Positions 1-8,534 of a stretch of DNA of 64,000 nucleotides are shown here, in pieces; the first letter of the stretch is position 1; each line of letters starts with the position of its first letter. Under the pieces are notes generated by a model. That model was not told where the DNA came from and ran no database searches. It was given only the letters and a program-made list of their open reading frames with translations. Both the position numbers and the translations under genes were made by a program. The stretch is from Poriferisodalis sp965262965 (GTDB lineage: Bacteria > Actinomycetota > Acidimicrobiia > Acidimicrobiales > Poriferisodalaceae), in contig NZ_OZ253573.1 of NCBI RefSeq assembly GCF_965262965.1, positions 2,728,001 to 2,792,000 of the forward strand, given 5' to 3'.

Positions 1-705
1 GTTTGGGCTGTCCCGGCCGGACTGATCGGCGCCCGGCTGTATCACGTCATCACGGACTTCGATCGTTATCGCGACAGCCTCGGCGACATTCCCAAGATCT
101 GGCAGGGCGGCCTGGGCATCTGGGGAGGCATCTCCGCCGGTGTCCTTGTTGCGACATGGATGATGCGCCGCGGCGGGTACAGCACCGCGACGATGCTTGA
201 CGCACTTGCGCCGGCGCTCGCTGTGGCCCAGGCCATCGGCCGGCTCGGAAACTGGTTCAACCAGGAGCTCTACGGGCGTCCCACGGATCTGCCATGGGCA
301 CTGGAGATCGATCAGGCGCATCGTGTTGCCGGGTACGGCCTCAACGAGACGTTCCATCCGACGTTCGCCTACGAAGCGCTGTGGAATCTCGTGTTGGCGG
401 CAGTCCTCGTTTGGGCGATCCCGAAAGTGCTCCCCCAGTTGCGCACCGGCTACCTGTTTGCGGTCTACGTGTTCGGATATACCGCCGGGCGCGTCTGGAT
501 CGAGCTGCTGCGAATCGACAGCGCCAACGAACTCTGGGGCCTGCGCATCAACGTGTGGACCAGCATCGTCGTTGGCGTCGCAGCGCTGATCGCCGTGTTC
601 GTGGGCTTGCGTCCGTCGGGGGGCAGCGAACTCGCTCGCACAGCCGACCCTGAGCCGGTCGCCGGCGACGTGGTGAATGTGAGCGACACCGACGAGACGC
701 GATGA
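1..705 (+). CDS. lgt: Prolipoprotein diacylglyceryl transferase, 5' end cut by the window
   Basis: Membrane enzyme that moves a diacylglyceryl group from phosphatidylglycerol to the lipobox cysteine of prolipoproteins. The reading frame is open from base 1. The visible part has the Lgt hallmarks: GARLYHVITD near the start, then GGLGIWGG, then the family signature around IGRLGNWFNQELYGRPT, followed by hydrophobic helices (NLVLAAVLVWAI, LFAVYVFGYTAGRVWIELLRID, VVGVAALIAVFVGL). The C-terminal tail is acidic and polar. About 235 residues are present; the N-terminal first helices lie outside the window. Potential clients in the window include the DUF4349 and beta-propeller lipoproteins. Identification is firm; the true start cannot be seen. 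Confidence 0.93.
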   Translation, partial: VWAVPAGLIGARLYHVITDFDRYRDSLGDIPKIWQGGLGIWGGISAGVLVATWMMRRGGYSTATMLDALAPALAVAQAIGRLGNWFNQELYGRPTDLPWALEIDQAHRVAGYGLNETFHPTFAYEALWNLVLAAVLVWAIPKVLPQLRTGYLFAVYVFGYTAGRVWIELLRIDSANELWGLRINVWTSIVVGVAALIAVFVGLRPSGGSELARTADPEPVAGDVVNVSDTDETR

Positions 706-726
706 CGGCGGCGTTCGGTTGCGGGG

Positions 727-1623
727 CTAGCTGAGCAGGCTGACCAGCGTGTCGCGGGTGGCGGCTTGCTCGTCGAGCGTGCCGAAAGCCAAGCCTGCGA
801 ATGAGGTCACGCCGCAGTCCGCCATGGCGCTGATGCGGTCGGCAACTGCGGTGGCGCTGCCGATGATGGCAATGTCCTCGGGATCGCTCAGGCCTTCGCG
901 ATCGAGCATGGCCCGGTAGCTCGGCAGCGTGCCGTAGACGACCAGATCTTTCGCAGCGCGGGCTCGTGCGGTATCAACGTCGTCGGTGACGCACACCGGG
1001 AAGCCAGCCACGACCTGCGGTGCCGTACGATCCGCCTCGGCTGCGGCTTCGTTGATCGTCGGTGCGGTGTGGTCCCGCAGCGTTGCGGGGCCGGTCATCC
1101 AGGTGAACGTGCCGTCGGCCATGCGTCCCGTCAGGCGCAGCATTTGGCTGCCGAGCGCCGCGACGAACACGGGCGGGGCGTCTGCGGCCGGGGGAGTGAT
1201 CTCGCCGCGGCCGGTCACAGCATCGCCGCCGTGGGAGACGCGCCGGTCCGTCAACAGCTTGGTCAGGATGGTGAGGTAGTCGCGCATGTGCGCAATGGGC
1301 CGATCGAACGAGTAGCCCCACATGCCCTCCACTACGGGCTTGTGCGACGGGCCGATGCCCAGGTCCAACCGGCCGCCGACGACGGCCTGGGTGGTGAGCG
1401 CCTGTTGGGCCAACATCATCGGATGGCGCGGGTAGGTGGGCACCACGGCCGTCCCCAAGCGGATGTCCGGCACATCACGGCCAGCCACCGCAATGGTGGT
1501 CAGCGCGTCATGGCCGAAGATCTGCGGGGTCCAATAGCGTCTGAATCCCTGCTCTGCGGCGTCGCGGATGCTGGCCTCGAAACGCGTTGGGCTTGTGTCG
1601 AATCCGAACAGCTCGATATGCAT
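727..1623 (-). CDS. LLM-class (F420-type) flavin oxidoreductase
   Basis: A 298-residue luciferase-like monooxygenase fold protein. It begins MHIELFGFDTSP and has the family blocks IRLGTAVVPTYPRHPMMLA and GGRLDLGIGPSHKPVVEGMW, as in coenzyme F420-dependent oxidoreductases of actinobacteria. The frame stays open upstream to 1812, but that extension has no family similarity and runs into the neighbouring gene, so I place the start at the ATG at 1623. It lies just downstream of a second LLM gene on the same strand, so the two probably form one transcription unit. The substrate is unknown; F420 rather than FMN use is inferred from the subfamily look. Confidence 0.85.
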   Translation of the reverse strand: MHIELFGFDTSPTRFEASIRDAAEQGFRRYWTPQIFGHDALTTIAVAGRDVPDIRLGTAVVPTYPRHPMMLAQQALTTQAVVGGRLDLGIGPSHKPVVEGMWGYSFDRPIAHMRDYLTILTKLLTDRRVSHGGDAVTGRGEITPPAADAPPVFVAALGSQMLRLTGRMADGTFTWMTGPATLRDHTAPTINEAAAEADRTAPQVVAGFPVCVTDDVDTARARAAKDLVVYGTLPSYRAMLDREGLSDPEDIAIIGSATAVADRISAMADCGVTSFAGLAFGTLDEQAATRDTLVSLLS

Positions 1624-1712
1624 GCCCGGCAGCGTAACTGCGCGCTGCGCGACGTTTCTCGACGGCGAGGCCAGGCCCTGTGTTGATGCGGTCGCTATCG
1701 CGCCCTGGAAGC

Positions 1713-2615
1713 TCAGGCGAAGGTGTCGAAGATCTCCTCGAGCGCCTTGAGCTGGCCGCCGCTGGTGCTCGACGGCACGAGGATCGGGGTCTTGCACCCA
1801 GCGTCGAACCACGCCTCGACCCCGTCACGCACCTCGCTCGCCGAGCCATACAGCGTCGCATTCGACAGCCATTCATCGGTCATCGCCCGGTTCAGGGCCT
1901 CGCCGTCGCCGGCAGCGACCGCGGCCTCGACAGCCTCCATCTCGTCGACCCAGCCCGCCTGCTTCCAGTAGTTGCGGTAGTTCGGCAGCGCTACGTAACC
2001 GGACAGCGTCTTGCGGTTGCGAGCCGCGCCGGCAGCCCGATCGTCATCGATGACCGTCGGGATCATGTTGCCGACGAAGAAGTCGTCCCGCTCGCCGGCA
2101 TCGCCGAGGTGCGCCACCGAGTTCGCGAAGTCGTTGCAGCTGGCATTCGCCCACACTGCACCAGAGCTGATCTCGGCTGACAACTCGGCCATGCGCTGGC
2201 GCAGCGTGGCCAGCACAATTGGCGGCAGCTCGCCGTGGTGGGCGGATGCAGCTTCCATCGCTGCGATGTAGTCCCGTGTGTCCGCGAGCGGCTTGCCCGG
2301 CGTGATGCCCAGCCGATCGTGCACCGGTCCGTGCGTCACGCCGATGCCCAGCCGGAACCGGCCACCCGAGATCTCGTGGATGAACGCAGCGGTCGAGGCC
2401 ATGTCGACGGGGTTGCGGAAGTAGATCGGCTGCACCGATGTCCCGAAGACAATTTCGTTCGTGGCGTGGGCGATCGACTGGCACAGTGCCACGGGGTCGC
2501 CCATCGAAGGGCAGAAAATCCCGCTGAAGCCGCGCTGTTCGATCTCGGCGGCGATCTCGAGGGTGCGCTCACGGCGACCGCGCACTGCGGCCAGGGAAAT
2601 GGCAGGCATGTTCAT
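1713..2615 (-). CDS. LLM-class flavin-dependent oxidoreductase
   Basis: A 300-residue luciferase-like protein starting MNMPAISLAAV. The conserved patch IVFGTSVQPIYFRNPVDMA and the phosphate/cofactor loop region GGRFRLGIGVTHGPVHDRLG match the LLM superfamily. It is upstream of the LLM gene at 727-1623 on the same strand, with a gap of about 90 bp, and directly follows the MFS permease gene at 2640, so all three may be cotranscribed. An import-then-reduce unit is possible but speculative. A second ATG two codons in is an equally possible start. Confidence 0.83.
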   Translation of the reverse strand: MNMPAISLAAVRGRRERTLEIAAEIEQRGFSGIFCPSMGDPVALCQSIAHATNEIVFGTSVQPIYFRNPVDMASTAAFIHEISGGRFRLGIGVTHGPVHDRLGITPGKPLADTRDYIAAMEAASAHHGELPPIVLATLRQRMAELSAEISSGAVWANASCNDFANSVAHLGDAGERDDFFVGNMIPTVIDDDRAAGAARNRKTLSGYVALPNYRNYWKQAGWVDEMEAVEAAVAAGDGEALNRAMTDEWLSNATLYGSASEVRDGVEAWFDAGCKTPILVPSSTSGGQLKALEEIFDTFA

Positions 2616-2639
2616 GCGGGGTTTCCTAGCAGACTGGTC

Positions 2640-3845
2640 TCAGTCGGGCTGTGTGGTCTTCTCGCGCATCGGCAGTGCCAGCAGACCGAGCGCAACCAGA
2701 CTGGTCACGGTGACGAGCGCGATGGCGGGCCCAAAGCCAGCGGCGTCGATGATGAATCCGCATACCGCTGGGCCGACGAGCCCGCCCACCCCCAGGCCCG
2801 TGTAGTAGATGCCGATGATGCCGCCGAGGTTTTCCACGCCATACCACTGCGCCAGCACCGACGGCGTGGCAGACACCCACACCGCCCAGCCCACGCCGTG
2901 GGTGACAGCACTGATGATGAGCACCGCCGCACTGCCGCCGGAAACCCACCAGATCGCCAACGCAGCAGTCAGGCAGCCAAACGCCGCCCGACATAGCCAC
3001 AGCGGTTCGATGCGGGTGCCCAGGGCGCCATACGCCAGGCGGGCGATAACGCTTGTGGCCCCGGAGATCCCGATCAGTCCGGCGGCCAGTCCCGGTGCCA
3101 CCCCGGCATCGACCGCGTAGTCGTTGTAGAAGGCAACCGGCGCGTAGAACCCCGGTCCGATGGCAACGACAGCGGCGAAGAACAGCCGGAAGCGACGCGA
3201 TCGAGCAAGCGCTGCGATGCGCATCAGCGAGACGCTGCGAGTGCGCACTCGGTCGCCCCGTGTGGCAGCCCAGCCGATCGCGACGAAGGCCACGGCAGCC
3301 AGCACCGCATACGTCTGCCGCCACCCGATCGCCGAGATCAGCTGGTGCCCCAGCCACGGCATTACCAGCGTCCCCGCGCCGACACCGGCAAGCAGGAATC
3401 CCATCGCGGCTGGTCGGCGCTGCTCGCTGAAGCTTCGGCCGATCAGGCCGATCATCGAGGGATAGCAGAACCCGGTAGCGAGCCCGACGAGCACTCCGAA
3501 GGCCGCGTAGGTCTGCCACAGCGCCGTCGACCAGGCGGTCCCGAGCAGACCGGCGGACATGGCCAGCGCGGCCACCGCCACCAGCGGTCGAGCGCCGAAA
3601 CGATCGCCGATGCGGCCGCCTATGGCCCCGCCGAGGTAGTAGGTACTGATTGCCGTCGAGAACAGCGCCGCCACGGGCCCGGTGGTTGTGCCGAAGTCCT
3701 CGGCAATCGGCGTCAGGAATACCCCGAACGAGAACAGGATCCCGAACGTCACGAAGTTCGCGGCAAAGGCTGCCGCCGCGATCGACCACGGGGCCGCCGC
3801 GTCCTCCGGTTCACCCGGATGCCTCAGATTCGATGTGCCCCCCAC
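2640..3845 (-). CDS. Major facilitator superfamily permease (monocarboxylate-porter-like)
   Basis: Twelve-helix type transporter. The first helix region reads SIAAAAFAANFVTFGILFS, the loop-2 motif is GRIGDRFGARPLV, and further hydrophobic helices run to the end at MREKTTQPD. The overall look is the MFS family of oxalate/formate or monocarboxylate porters. The open frame continues upstream to 4025, but that extension is the antisense reading of the tRNA-Ala gene, so it cannot be the real start. I chose the GTG at 3845 (about 401 residues); no strong ribosome binding site decides this. Substrate unknown. It is followed by two LLM oxidoreductase genes on the same strand. Confidence 0.85.
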   Translation of the reverse strand: MGGTSNLRHPGEPEDAAAPWSIAAAAFAANFVTFGILFSFGVFLTPIAEDFGTTTGPVAALFSTAISTYYLGGAIGGRIGDRFGARPLVAVAALAMSAGLLGTAWSTALWQTYAAFGVLVGLATGFCYPSMIGLIGRSFSEQRRPAAMGFLLAGVGAGTLVMPWLGHQLISAIGWRQTYAVLAAVAFVAIGWAATRGDRVRTRSVSLMRIAALARSRRFRLFFAAVVAIGPGFYAPVAFYNDYAVDAGVAPGLAAGLIGISGATSVIARLAYGALGTRIEPLWLCRAAFGCLTAALAIWWVSGGSAAVLIISAVTHGVGWAVWVSATPSVLAQWYGVENLGGIIGIYYTGLGVGGLVGPAVCGFIIDAAGFGPAIALVTVTSLVALGLLALPMREKTTQPD

Positions 3846-3950
3846 CAGCCCCCAAGCCTGCCCTGCGGCGGTCCGGCCCGCCGGTTTTGCTGCTTTCGCA
3901 CGGATTCGCCCTTCACCTTGGCCGGTACCCTCGCAGACCTTCGACTCGTT

Positions 3951-4024
3951 GGGGCTGTAGCTCAGATGGCAAGAGCACCTGCTTTGCAAGCAGGGGGTCA
4001 CGGGTTCGAGTCCCGTCAGCTCCA
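3951..4024 (+). tRNA. tRNA-Ala (anticodon TGC)
   Basis: Full cloverleaf can be drawn. The acceptor arms GGGGCTG and CAGCTCC pair with one G-U. The anticodon stem CCTGC/GCAGG encloses loop TTTGCAA with anticodon TGC at 3985-3987, and the T-arm contains GGTTCGAGTCC. Discriminator A at 4024; CCA is not encoded. The last nine bases overlap the 3' end of the TPR gene on the opposite strand. Confidence 0.97.
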
Positions 4025-5311
4025 CTTCAGGCCGGCGACCGGGCGTGTGGGACGGCGGTCGATCACGCGCTCACAGAAGGCTCGTGCCTCGTCGATGTGT
4101 CCGCTGCGGACGTATGCGGCGAGCAGCGTGTTGGTCATCAGGTCGCGCTGGGCCCGGCTGCCGCCGATGCGGACAACCTGCGGGATCAACGGCTCAAGAA
4201 ACTCGACAGCCGTCGACCACTGCTCGTCGACGAAGGCGCCGTAGGCCCGGCCTAGCGTCGCCCCGGTAGTCCCCGCGGGCAGTCGACCGGCCTCGCCGAG
4301 TTCGGTCAGCAGCGAGATGCTGGCCTGCAATTGCTCGGCCTCTCCCAGTGCTGCGTACACGAGACCGAGATGGGCATCGACGAACACGATGGGCTGGGCA
4401 AAGTTTTCCTCGTAGAACTCGCGCACCCTCTCCCAGGTGTCTCGATCGCGCGGGTTGCCGGCCAGCTCCAAGCGCCACAGGAACGACGAGGAATCGGAGA
4501 ACACGGTGATCGGCGGGCTGGTTGTCGCGCCGGGCAGGCAGTTGTGTCGAAAGGCCTGCCAAGCTGCATCGAACCGCTCGACCGCCAACAGCGCCAGCGC
4601 GTAGTGCCACCAGATGTGGCAGTGCAGGACGCTCGACCGGTCGGAGGCGGGAAGCCAGCCGTCGAGGAAATCGACTGCTTCGTCATCGTCGCCGGCTTCG
4701 AAGAATGCGTGTATCAGCGTGTGGGCGCCATGCCCGCTCGTCGGCCGCTGTTCGAGCGACCGTTCGGCCATCCGCCGGCCCCGGTCCCACTGGCCTTGCT
4801 CGATCAGCGCGAACGCATGCACGGTCGCGAACCACCAGTCGTCGCCGTAATGGATGGCGAGCGGTTCGAGAAATGCGAGCAGCTCGGCTTCCCTGCCGAT
4901 GCGACCGCTGAAGCCGATGGCACCGAACACGCCGCACGCGGGCGACAACGCGAACGCGTCGCGGGGATAGTCGGCGACGTGCTGGCCGATGAGGTCGAGT
5001 CCTTGGGGGACTTTGCCGGACACGAGCAGCCGGACGATCTCGACGTGCTGGCGTTCTCTTGCCGTGGCGCCACTGCTCAGCCGGACGGCAGCTTCCGCAG
5101 AGGCCTGTGCTTCGGCGGGCCGCACGTAGAGCTGATGCTGGCGGGCCATAGCGGCATGAGGAAGAGCGAAGCCAGGATCTGCCGCGATCGCAGCCGACAA
5201 GGACTGCTCACCCCCGGCCTCGGCGGCGAGCATCCGATCGATGCCCTCGACATATGCGTCACGGGCGGCCGCCGACGAGGTGCTGAGCTTGAGGCCGTAG
5301 CGGTCCTCCAT
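4016..5311 (-). CDS. Tetratricopeptide repeat protein of the TTC38/StaR-like type
   Basis: A 431-residue soluble helical-repeat protein. The N-terminus MEDRYGLKLSTSSAAARDAY and AIAADPGFALPHAAMARQHQ resemble the TTC38-like TPR family, a fold used for protein-protein contacts; no catalytic motif is seen. The ATG at 5311 is preceded by a good GGAGG ribosome binding site about 8 bases away and is preferred to an in-frame TTG at 5326. The stop codon lies inside the 3' end of the oppositely oriented tRNA-Ala, an unusual overlap. It is probably cotranscribed with the BNR-repeat gene upstream on the same strand. Cellular role unknown. Confidence 0.8.
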   Translation of the reverse strand: MEDRYGLKLSTSSAAARDAYVEGIDRMLAAEAGGEQSLSAAIAADPGFALPHAAMARQHQLYVRPAEAQASAEAAVRLSSGATARERQHVEIVRLLVSGKVPQGLDLIGQHVADYPRDAFALSPACGVFGAIGFSGRIGREAELLAFLEPLAIHYGDDWWFATVHAFALIEQGQWDRGRRMAERSLEQRPTSGHGAHTLIHAFFEAGDDDEAVDFLDGWLPASDRSSVLHCHIWWHYALALLAVERFDAAWQAFRHNCLPGATTSPPITVFSDSSSFLWRLELAGNPRDRDTWERVREFYEENFAQPIVFVDAHLGLVYAALGEAEQLQASISLLTELGEAGRLPAGTTGATLGRAYGAFVDEQWSTAVEFLEPLIPQVVRIGGSRAQRDLMTNTLLAAYVRSGHIDEARAFCERVIDRRPTRPVAGLKWS

Positions 5312-5359
5312 GCGTTCCGCCTCCAAGGTCCTGGACCTACACGGTTCCCAGGTGCCCCC

Positions 5360-6358
5360 TCAGACCACCGCCAGCGACCAGACGAGGGGGAGGCCGGACC
5401 CGAGCTCGGTCCACTGGGCGTCGTCGGACACCCGCCACACCTCGCCGGTGTCGGTGCCGACCAGGACGCCACCCACCTGTTCGGGGTCGACGGTCAGGCC
5501 ATGGAAGTTGGCGTGCGATGGCGAATGGGCCGGATCGCAGAGGGATCGCCACGACCGGCCTTGGTCATCAGAGCGGTACAGGGCTGCATGAGCTCCGCCG
5601 TCGTCCTTGTAGTGCGAGAACGCGGTGGGGGCGCTAGCGACGGTGACGCTGTAGGGGTCGCGGCGATCGATGCACAGCGGACGCGAGTAGCGCGGCGTGA
5701 CGCCTTTCCAGGCGTAGGCCCATGTCTGGCCGTAGTCGTCGGATCGGAACACGCCGGCGTTGCCCTCGAGCTCTTCGGCGACTCCGTCGAAGCGGCCATA
5801 GCCGGTGCTGATGAACAGCACACCGGGCTCGGCGGGGTGGGCGAACATCATGTGGATGTCGGGATTGTCGCCGGGCAGGTCGACCGTCCAGCTCTGGCCG
5901 CCGTCGGTGGTACGGGCTACTCCGCCGACCTCGACGCCCACCCAAATGCGGTCCGGATCGTTCTCATCGATGACCAGGGCACGGGCGCGTCCCGGTTGGG
6001 GAGGTTCGACGGGCACACACCACCGAGCGGCCTCGGGAAGCGCCGCGAACGAAGAGATCTCAGCCCATGTCGCTCCCTGGTCATCGCTGCGGAACAGGGC
6101 GGCAGGCTCTGTGCTGGCGTAGAGCCGCCCACCGGGCGCGGCGCGGATCTGCCATACTTCGCGGCCCTCGAGCTGAGGTCCAGACCAGGTGCGACCCCCG
6201 TCCTCGCTCGTGTACAGGCCCGCAGCCGTTCCGGCGAGAACGCGACCGTCGAGGTCGACGAGGTCGCGGACATGGCGAGCTTCGAGCGTCTGTGTGGCCC
6301 CCGCGTCGTCGATGACGAAGACGCCTCTGGTGGTACCCGCAAGCAGCTGACCGTTCAT
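5360..6358 (-). CDS. BNR/Asp-box repeat beta-propeller protein
   Basis: A 332-residue protein with at least five Asp-box motifs (SEDGGRTW, SDDQGATW, TTDGGQSW, SDDYGQTW, SDDQGRSW) spaced as the blades of a six- or seven-bladed propeller, the fold of sialidase-like and sortilin-like proteins. There is no signal peptide, and I see no sialidase catalytic arginine triad or FRIP motif, so exo-sialidase activity should not be assumed. The closest annotation class is WD40/YVTN/BNR-like repeat-containing protein. It sits about 50 bp upstream of the TPR gene on the same strand, so the two scaffold-type proteins may form a unit. Confidence 0.8.
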   Translation of the reverse strand: MNGQLLAGTTRGVFVIDDAGATQTLEARHVRDLVDLDGRVLAGTAAGLYTSEDGGRTWSGPQLEGREVWQIRAAPGGRLYASTEPAALFRSDDQGATWAEISSFAALPEAARWCVPVEPPQPGRARALVIDENDPDRIWVGVEVGGVARTTDGGQSWTVDLPGDNPDIHMMFAHPAEPGVLFISTGYGRFDGVAEELEGNAGVFRSDDYGQTWAYAWKGVTPRYSRPLCIDRRDPYSVTVASAPTAFSHYKDDGGAHAALYRSDDQGRSWRSLCDPAHSPSHANFHGLTVDPEQVGGVLVGTDTGEVWRVSDDAQWTELGSGLPLVWSLAVV

Positions 6359-6486
6359 GCCGTCACCCTAGATCGCCATCGAGCGTTGAAAAAAGTTCGT
6401 TCGTCGGGTTGCGAGGGCGTACCGTCAAGGGGTGCAGATCTGGTTAACATTTTGGTTGTCGTCGAGTCCGGCCGTCGGCTATAGCA

Positions 6487-7236
6487 GTGGGAGCATCGTT
6501 GGTTCTTGACCCTGAGCGTGAGATCTATCCGTTCCCGTTCGTCAGGCTGGTCAGTGCCTACGTGAGCTTCGACGCCAAGCTCAGCACTTCCGACCACGAC
6601 GCGATCCTGCGCCCAATTCTTGGTGCCGGCTACAACATTGTGCTCTCGTCTTCCGATGACGAGAAGGCGGAGGGCGAACTGTTCTCGGCCGTGCACGCGG
6701 CCGACATGGTGACCGTGCTGCAAGATGGCCTGCACATCACGACCGTTCGGTACGAGCGCTGGGAGCGGTTTCGCGCTGTCGTGGCGGGACTTCTTGAGTA
6801 CGTCGAGGTGGGACGGGGAATCGACCACGTCTCCGTCCGTTTCCTGGATGAGATTCGTCCCCCGGCTGCAACAGGGCTCTTCGAATGGCAGAAATACGTC
6901 CGTCTGCCGGTCGTTGCCGAAGACGTGGTGCTCGACCGTGTCGAAGGGCACTACGGCGGCCTCGTCCTCCACCTCGACGACGACAAGCACGTCAACGTGG
7001 AGTGGGCACCCACATATGAATCAGCGATTTCCGAGGGCCACCCATTGCACGGTCAATACGAGGCACCTGAGGACAGCGTCCTGGCGGTGGAGTGGACTGG
7101 ATGGCGCCGATTCGAGGAACATGCGAGCGCGGATGTGACCCTTGGCGAGTTGGACTCGCTTCATGCGGTGATCAAAGAGTCGTTCTCTCGGGTACTCACA
7201 TCAGACTCGCTGAAGCTGTTGAGTGGCGAAGCATGA
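6487..7236 (+). CDS. TIGR04255-family-like protein, first gene of an accessory operon
   Basis: A 249-residue protein with no membrane segment. Its overall pattern resembles the sporadically distributed TIGR04255 family: an N-terminal strand-rich part, VRYERWERF in the middle and a C-terminal helix LDSLHAVIKESFSRVL. That assignment is by eye and moderate. Start is GTG 6487; no clear ribosome binding site. Its last codon overlaps the ATG of the HTH gene (ATGA at 7233-7236), so the genes are translationally coupled. Codon use is less G/C-biased at third positions than in the flanking metabolic genes, which suggests transfer. Biochemical function unknown; the context suggests a toxin-antitoxin or defence role. 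Confidence 0.6.
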   Translation: MGASLVLDPEREIYPFPFVRLVSAYVSFDAKLSTSDHDAILRPILGAGYNIVLSSSDDEKAEGELFSAVHAADMVTVLQDGLHITTVRYERWERFRAVVAGLLEYVEVGRGIDHVSVRFLDEIRPPAATGLFEWQKYVRLPVVAEDVVLDRVEGHYGGLVLHLDDDKHVNVEWAPTYESAISEGHPLHGQYEAPEDSVLAVEWTGWRRFEEHASADVTLGELDSLHAVIKESFSRVLTSDSLKLLSGEA

Positions 7237-8072
7237 AATCGCTGATGGCAGAGCGGAGGAACTTAGAGCGCTGGTGCAATGCCAGCACTCGCGCAGACGC
7301 GCGTCATGACACGTTCAGTTCCGCGGTGACGTCGGCCGTGTTGCTGCGGCCACCGGGCCCCTATAGATCTGCCCGTGAGAGATCAGGAGTCGTAGAGCCC
7401 ATCGGTGTCGTTGGCGAACTAGAGCAGTTGACGCGGGGATTCCGGCGACGTCCGCCGTTGGAACTCTTGGAGCTTCTGAACTCGGACTTTGGCATCGCGT
7501 GGAATGACGTCGCCAAGGTCTCTGGGATCAGTCGACAAGCCGTGACAAAGTGGCGGAAGGGACAGGCGCTGCCGGACAGCTGTCGCTTCGGTTCCCTGTG
7601 CAAGCTTGCTGCCTTTGCCTCCCACGTGCAGCGCAGTGGAGGCGATCCGGGGTACTGGCTGGCGATGCCTCTGCAGCTGTTTGATGATGTCGAGTCGCAC
7701 CTGTCAGTCGCCGATGTCCTGTCAGCAGGCCATTTTGAACTTGCGTTGCGCCATTTTGACCGCAGGATTTCAGACGGCGACGTCTTGACGAGGGTCTTTC
7801 CTCGCTACAGAGCTGCAGCCGATGGTCTCGCTGAAGTCGAGCTGATCGATGGTGCTTTCGTGCTCTCGCTTGACCAGTTGGGCCTTCTTGCGGCCGACGA
7901 AGAACTAGCGACCGCGCAAGACGACCTGGCGTCGCTTGTTCGGGACTACATCGTGGATTGGGACGAATATCTGTACGGCGAGGAACCGCACAATGCACGC
8001 GAACCTCTCGTGGCGAGGCTGAAGCAGGCCGATAGAGACTCGGTGCTTGAGAAGCTTCTCTTCGGGCGGTGA
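7233..8072 (+). CDS. Helix-turn-helix protein of the accessory operon (possible antitoxin/regulator)
   Basis: A 279-residue protein read from the ATG at 7233, which overlaps the previous stop by four bases. An earlier in-frame ATG at 7092 lies deep inside the upstream gene and is rejected. A helix-turn-helix of the lambda-repressor type is visible in WNDVAKVSGISRQAVTKWRK at about residues 90-109. The C-terminal half is helical and acidic without a recognised enzyme motif. The stop TGA at 8070-8072 is followed in the same frame by the third gene with no conventional start codon nearby. Role as operon repressor or antitoxin is inferred from the HTH and from position. Confidence 0.65.
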   Translation: MKSLMAERRNLERWCNASTRADARHDTFSSAVTSAVLLRPPGPYRSARERSGVVEPIGVVGELEQLTRGFRRRPPLELLELLNSDFGIAWNDVAKVSGISRQAVTKWRKGQALPDSCRFGSLCKLAAFASHVQRSGGDPGYWLAMPLQLFDDVESHLSVADVLSAGHFELALRHFDRRISDGDVLTRVFPRYRAAADGLAEVELIDGAFVLSLDQLGLLAADEELATAQDDLASLVRDYIVDWDEYLYGEEPHNAREPLVARLKQADRDSVLEKLLFGR

Positions 8073-8078
8073 TTCGCG

Positions 8079-8534
8079 ATTGACAAGAACGAACACCGTC
8101 GATTCGTTGAGCTCGACAGCTGGACGTTGAGACGGGGAGCCAAGCACGACATCTACACAAAGAAAGTTGGGGGCGAAACGCTCCGCACCACCATCTCGCG
8201 TGACAAGTCCGAATACCGAGGTCTCGAAAGCGGGATTCTGAGGCAGCTCGGTGTCGATAAGGCGACCTTCTACGAAGTTCTGGGCTCCGGCAAACTGGCC
8301 CAGAGGATTCCTGATGTTGATGTCACACCACCGCCAAGTGAGATTCCCCAGTGGTGCCTCAGCCAACTGTCGAGCTATTTCAGCGACGCCGAGATCTCTG
8401 ACGACCTCAGGCTCACAGACGACGAAGCCCAACATGTCGTCAAGAATGCGATCTACTCAGCTCCGACGGAGTTGGATCGAGAAGAAATCCGCGAGCGTGT
8501 GCGCGAGAGCCTGACCGACTTTAGGACGAACTGA
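8079..8534 (+). CDS. Small toxin-like protein resembling the cytotoxic translational repressor family; start uncertain
   Basis: The open frame starts right after the HTH gene's stop, in the same frame. The recognisable N-terminal part reads DKNEHRRFVELDSWTLRRG, then ETLRTTISRDKSEYRG and LRQLGVDKATFYEVLGSGKL. This matches by eye small actinobacterial proteins annotated as cytotoxic translational repressors of toxin-antitoxin systems. The first ATG/GTG/CTG/TTG in frame is TTG 8127, which would delete the conserved N-terminus. I therefore mark the ATT codon at 8079 as the provisional start (151 residues). Stop read-through from the HTH gene is the alternative. It converges on the UGSC gene with a 14-bp 3' overlap. 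Confidence 0.5.
   Translation: MDKNEHRRFVELDSWTLRRGAKHDIYTKKVGGETLRTTISRDKSEYRGLESGILRQLGVDKATFYEVLGSGKLAQRIPDVDVTPPPSEIPQWCLSQLSSYFSDAEISDDLRLTDDEAQHVVKNAIYSAPTELDREEIRERVRESLTDFRTN

Noticed and set aside
3846..4025. N-terminal extension of the MFS gene through the tRNA-Ala region
   Set aside because: It is the antisense translation of a tRNA gene (ELTGLEPVTPCLQ-type artefact), with no transporter similarity.
4331..6484. 717-codon plus-strand open frame opposite the TPR and BNR genes
   Set aside because: It spans two well-supported minus-strand genes and has no family features; typical high-GC antisense frame.
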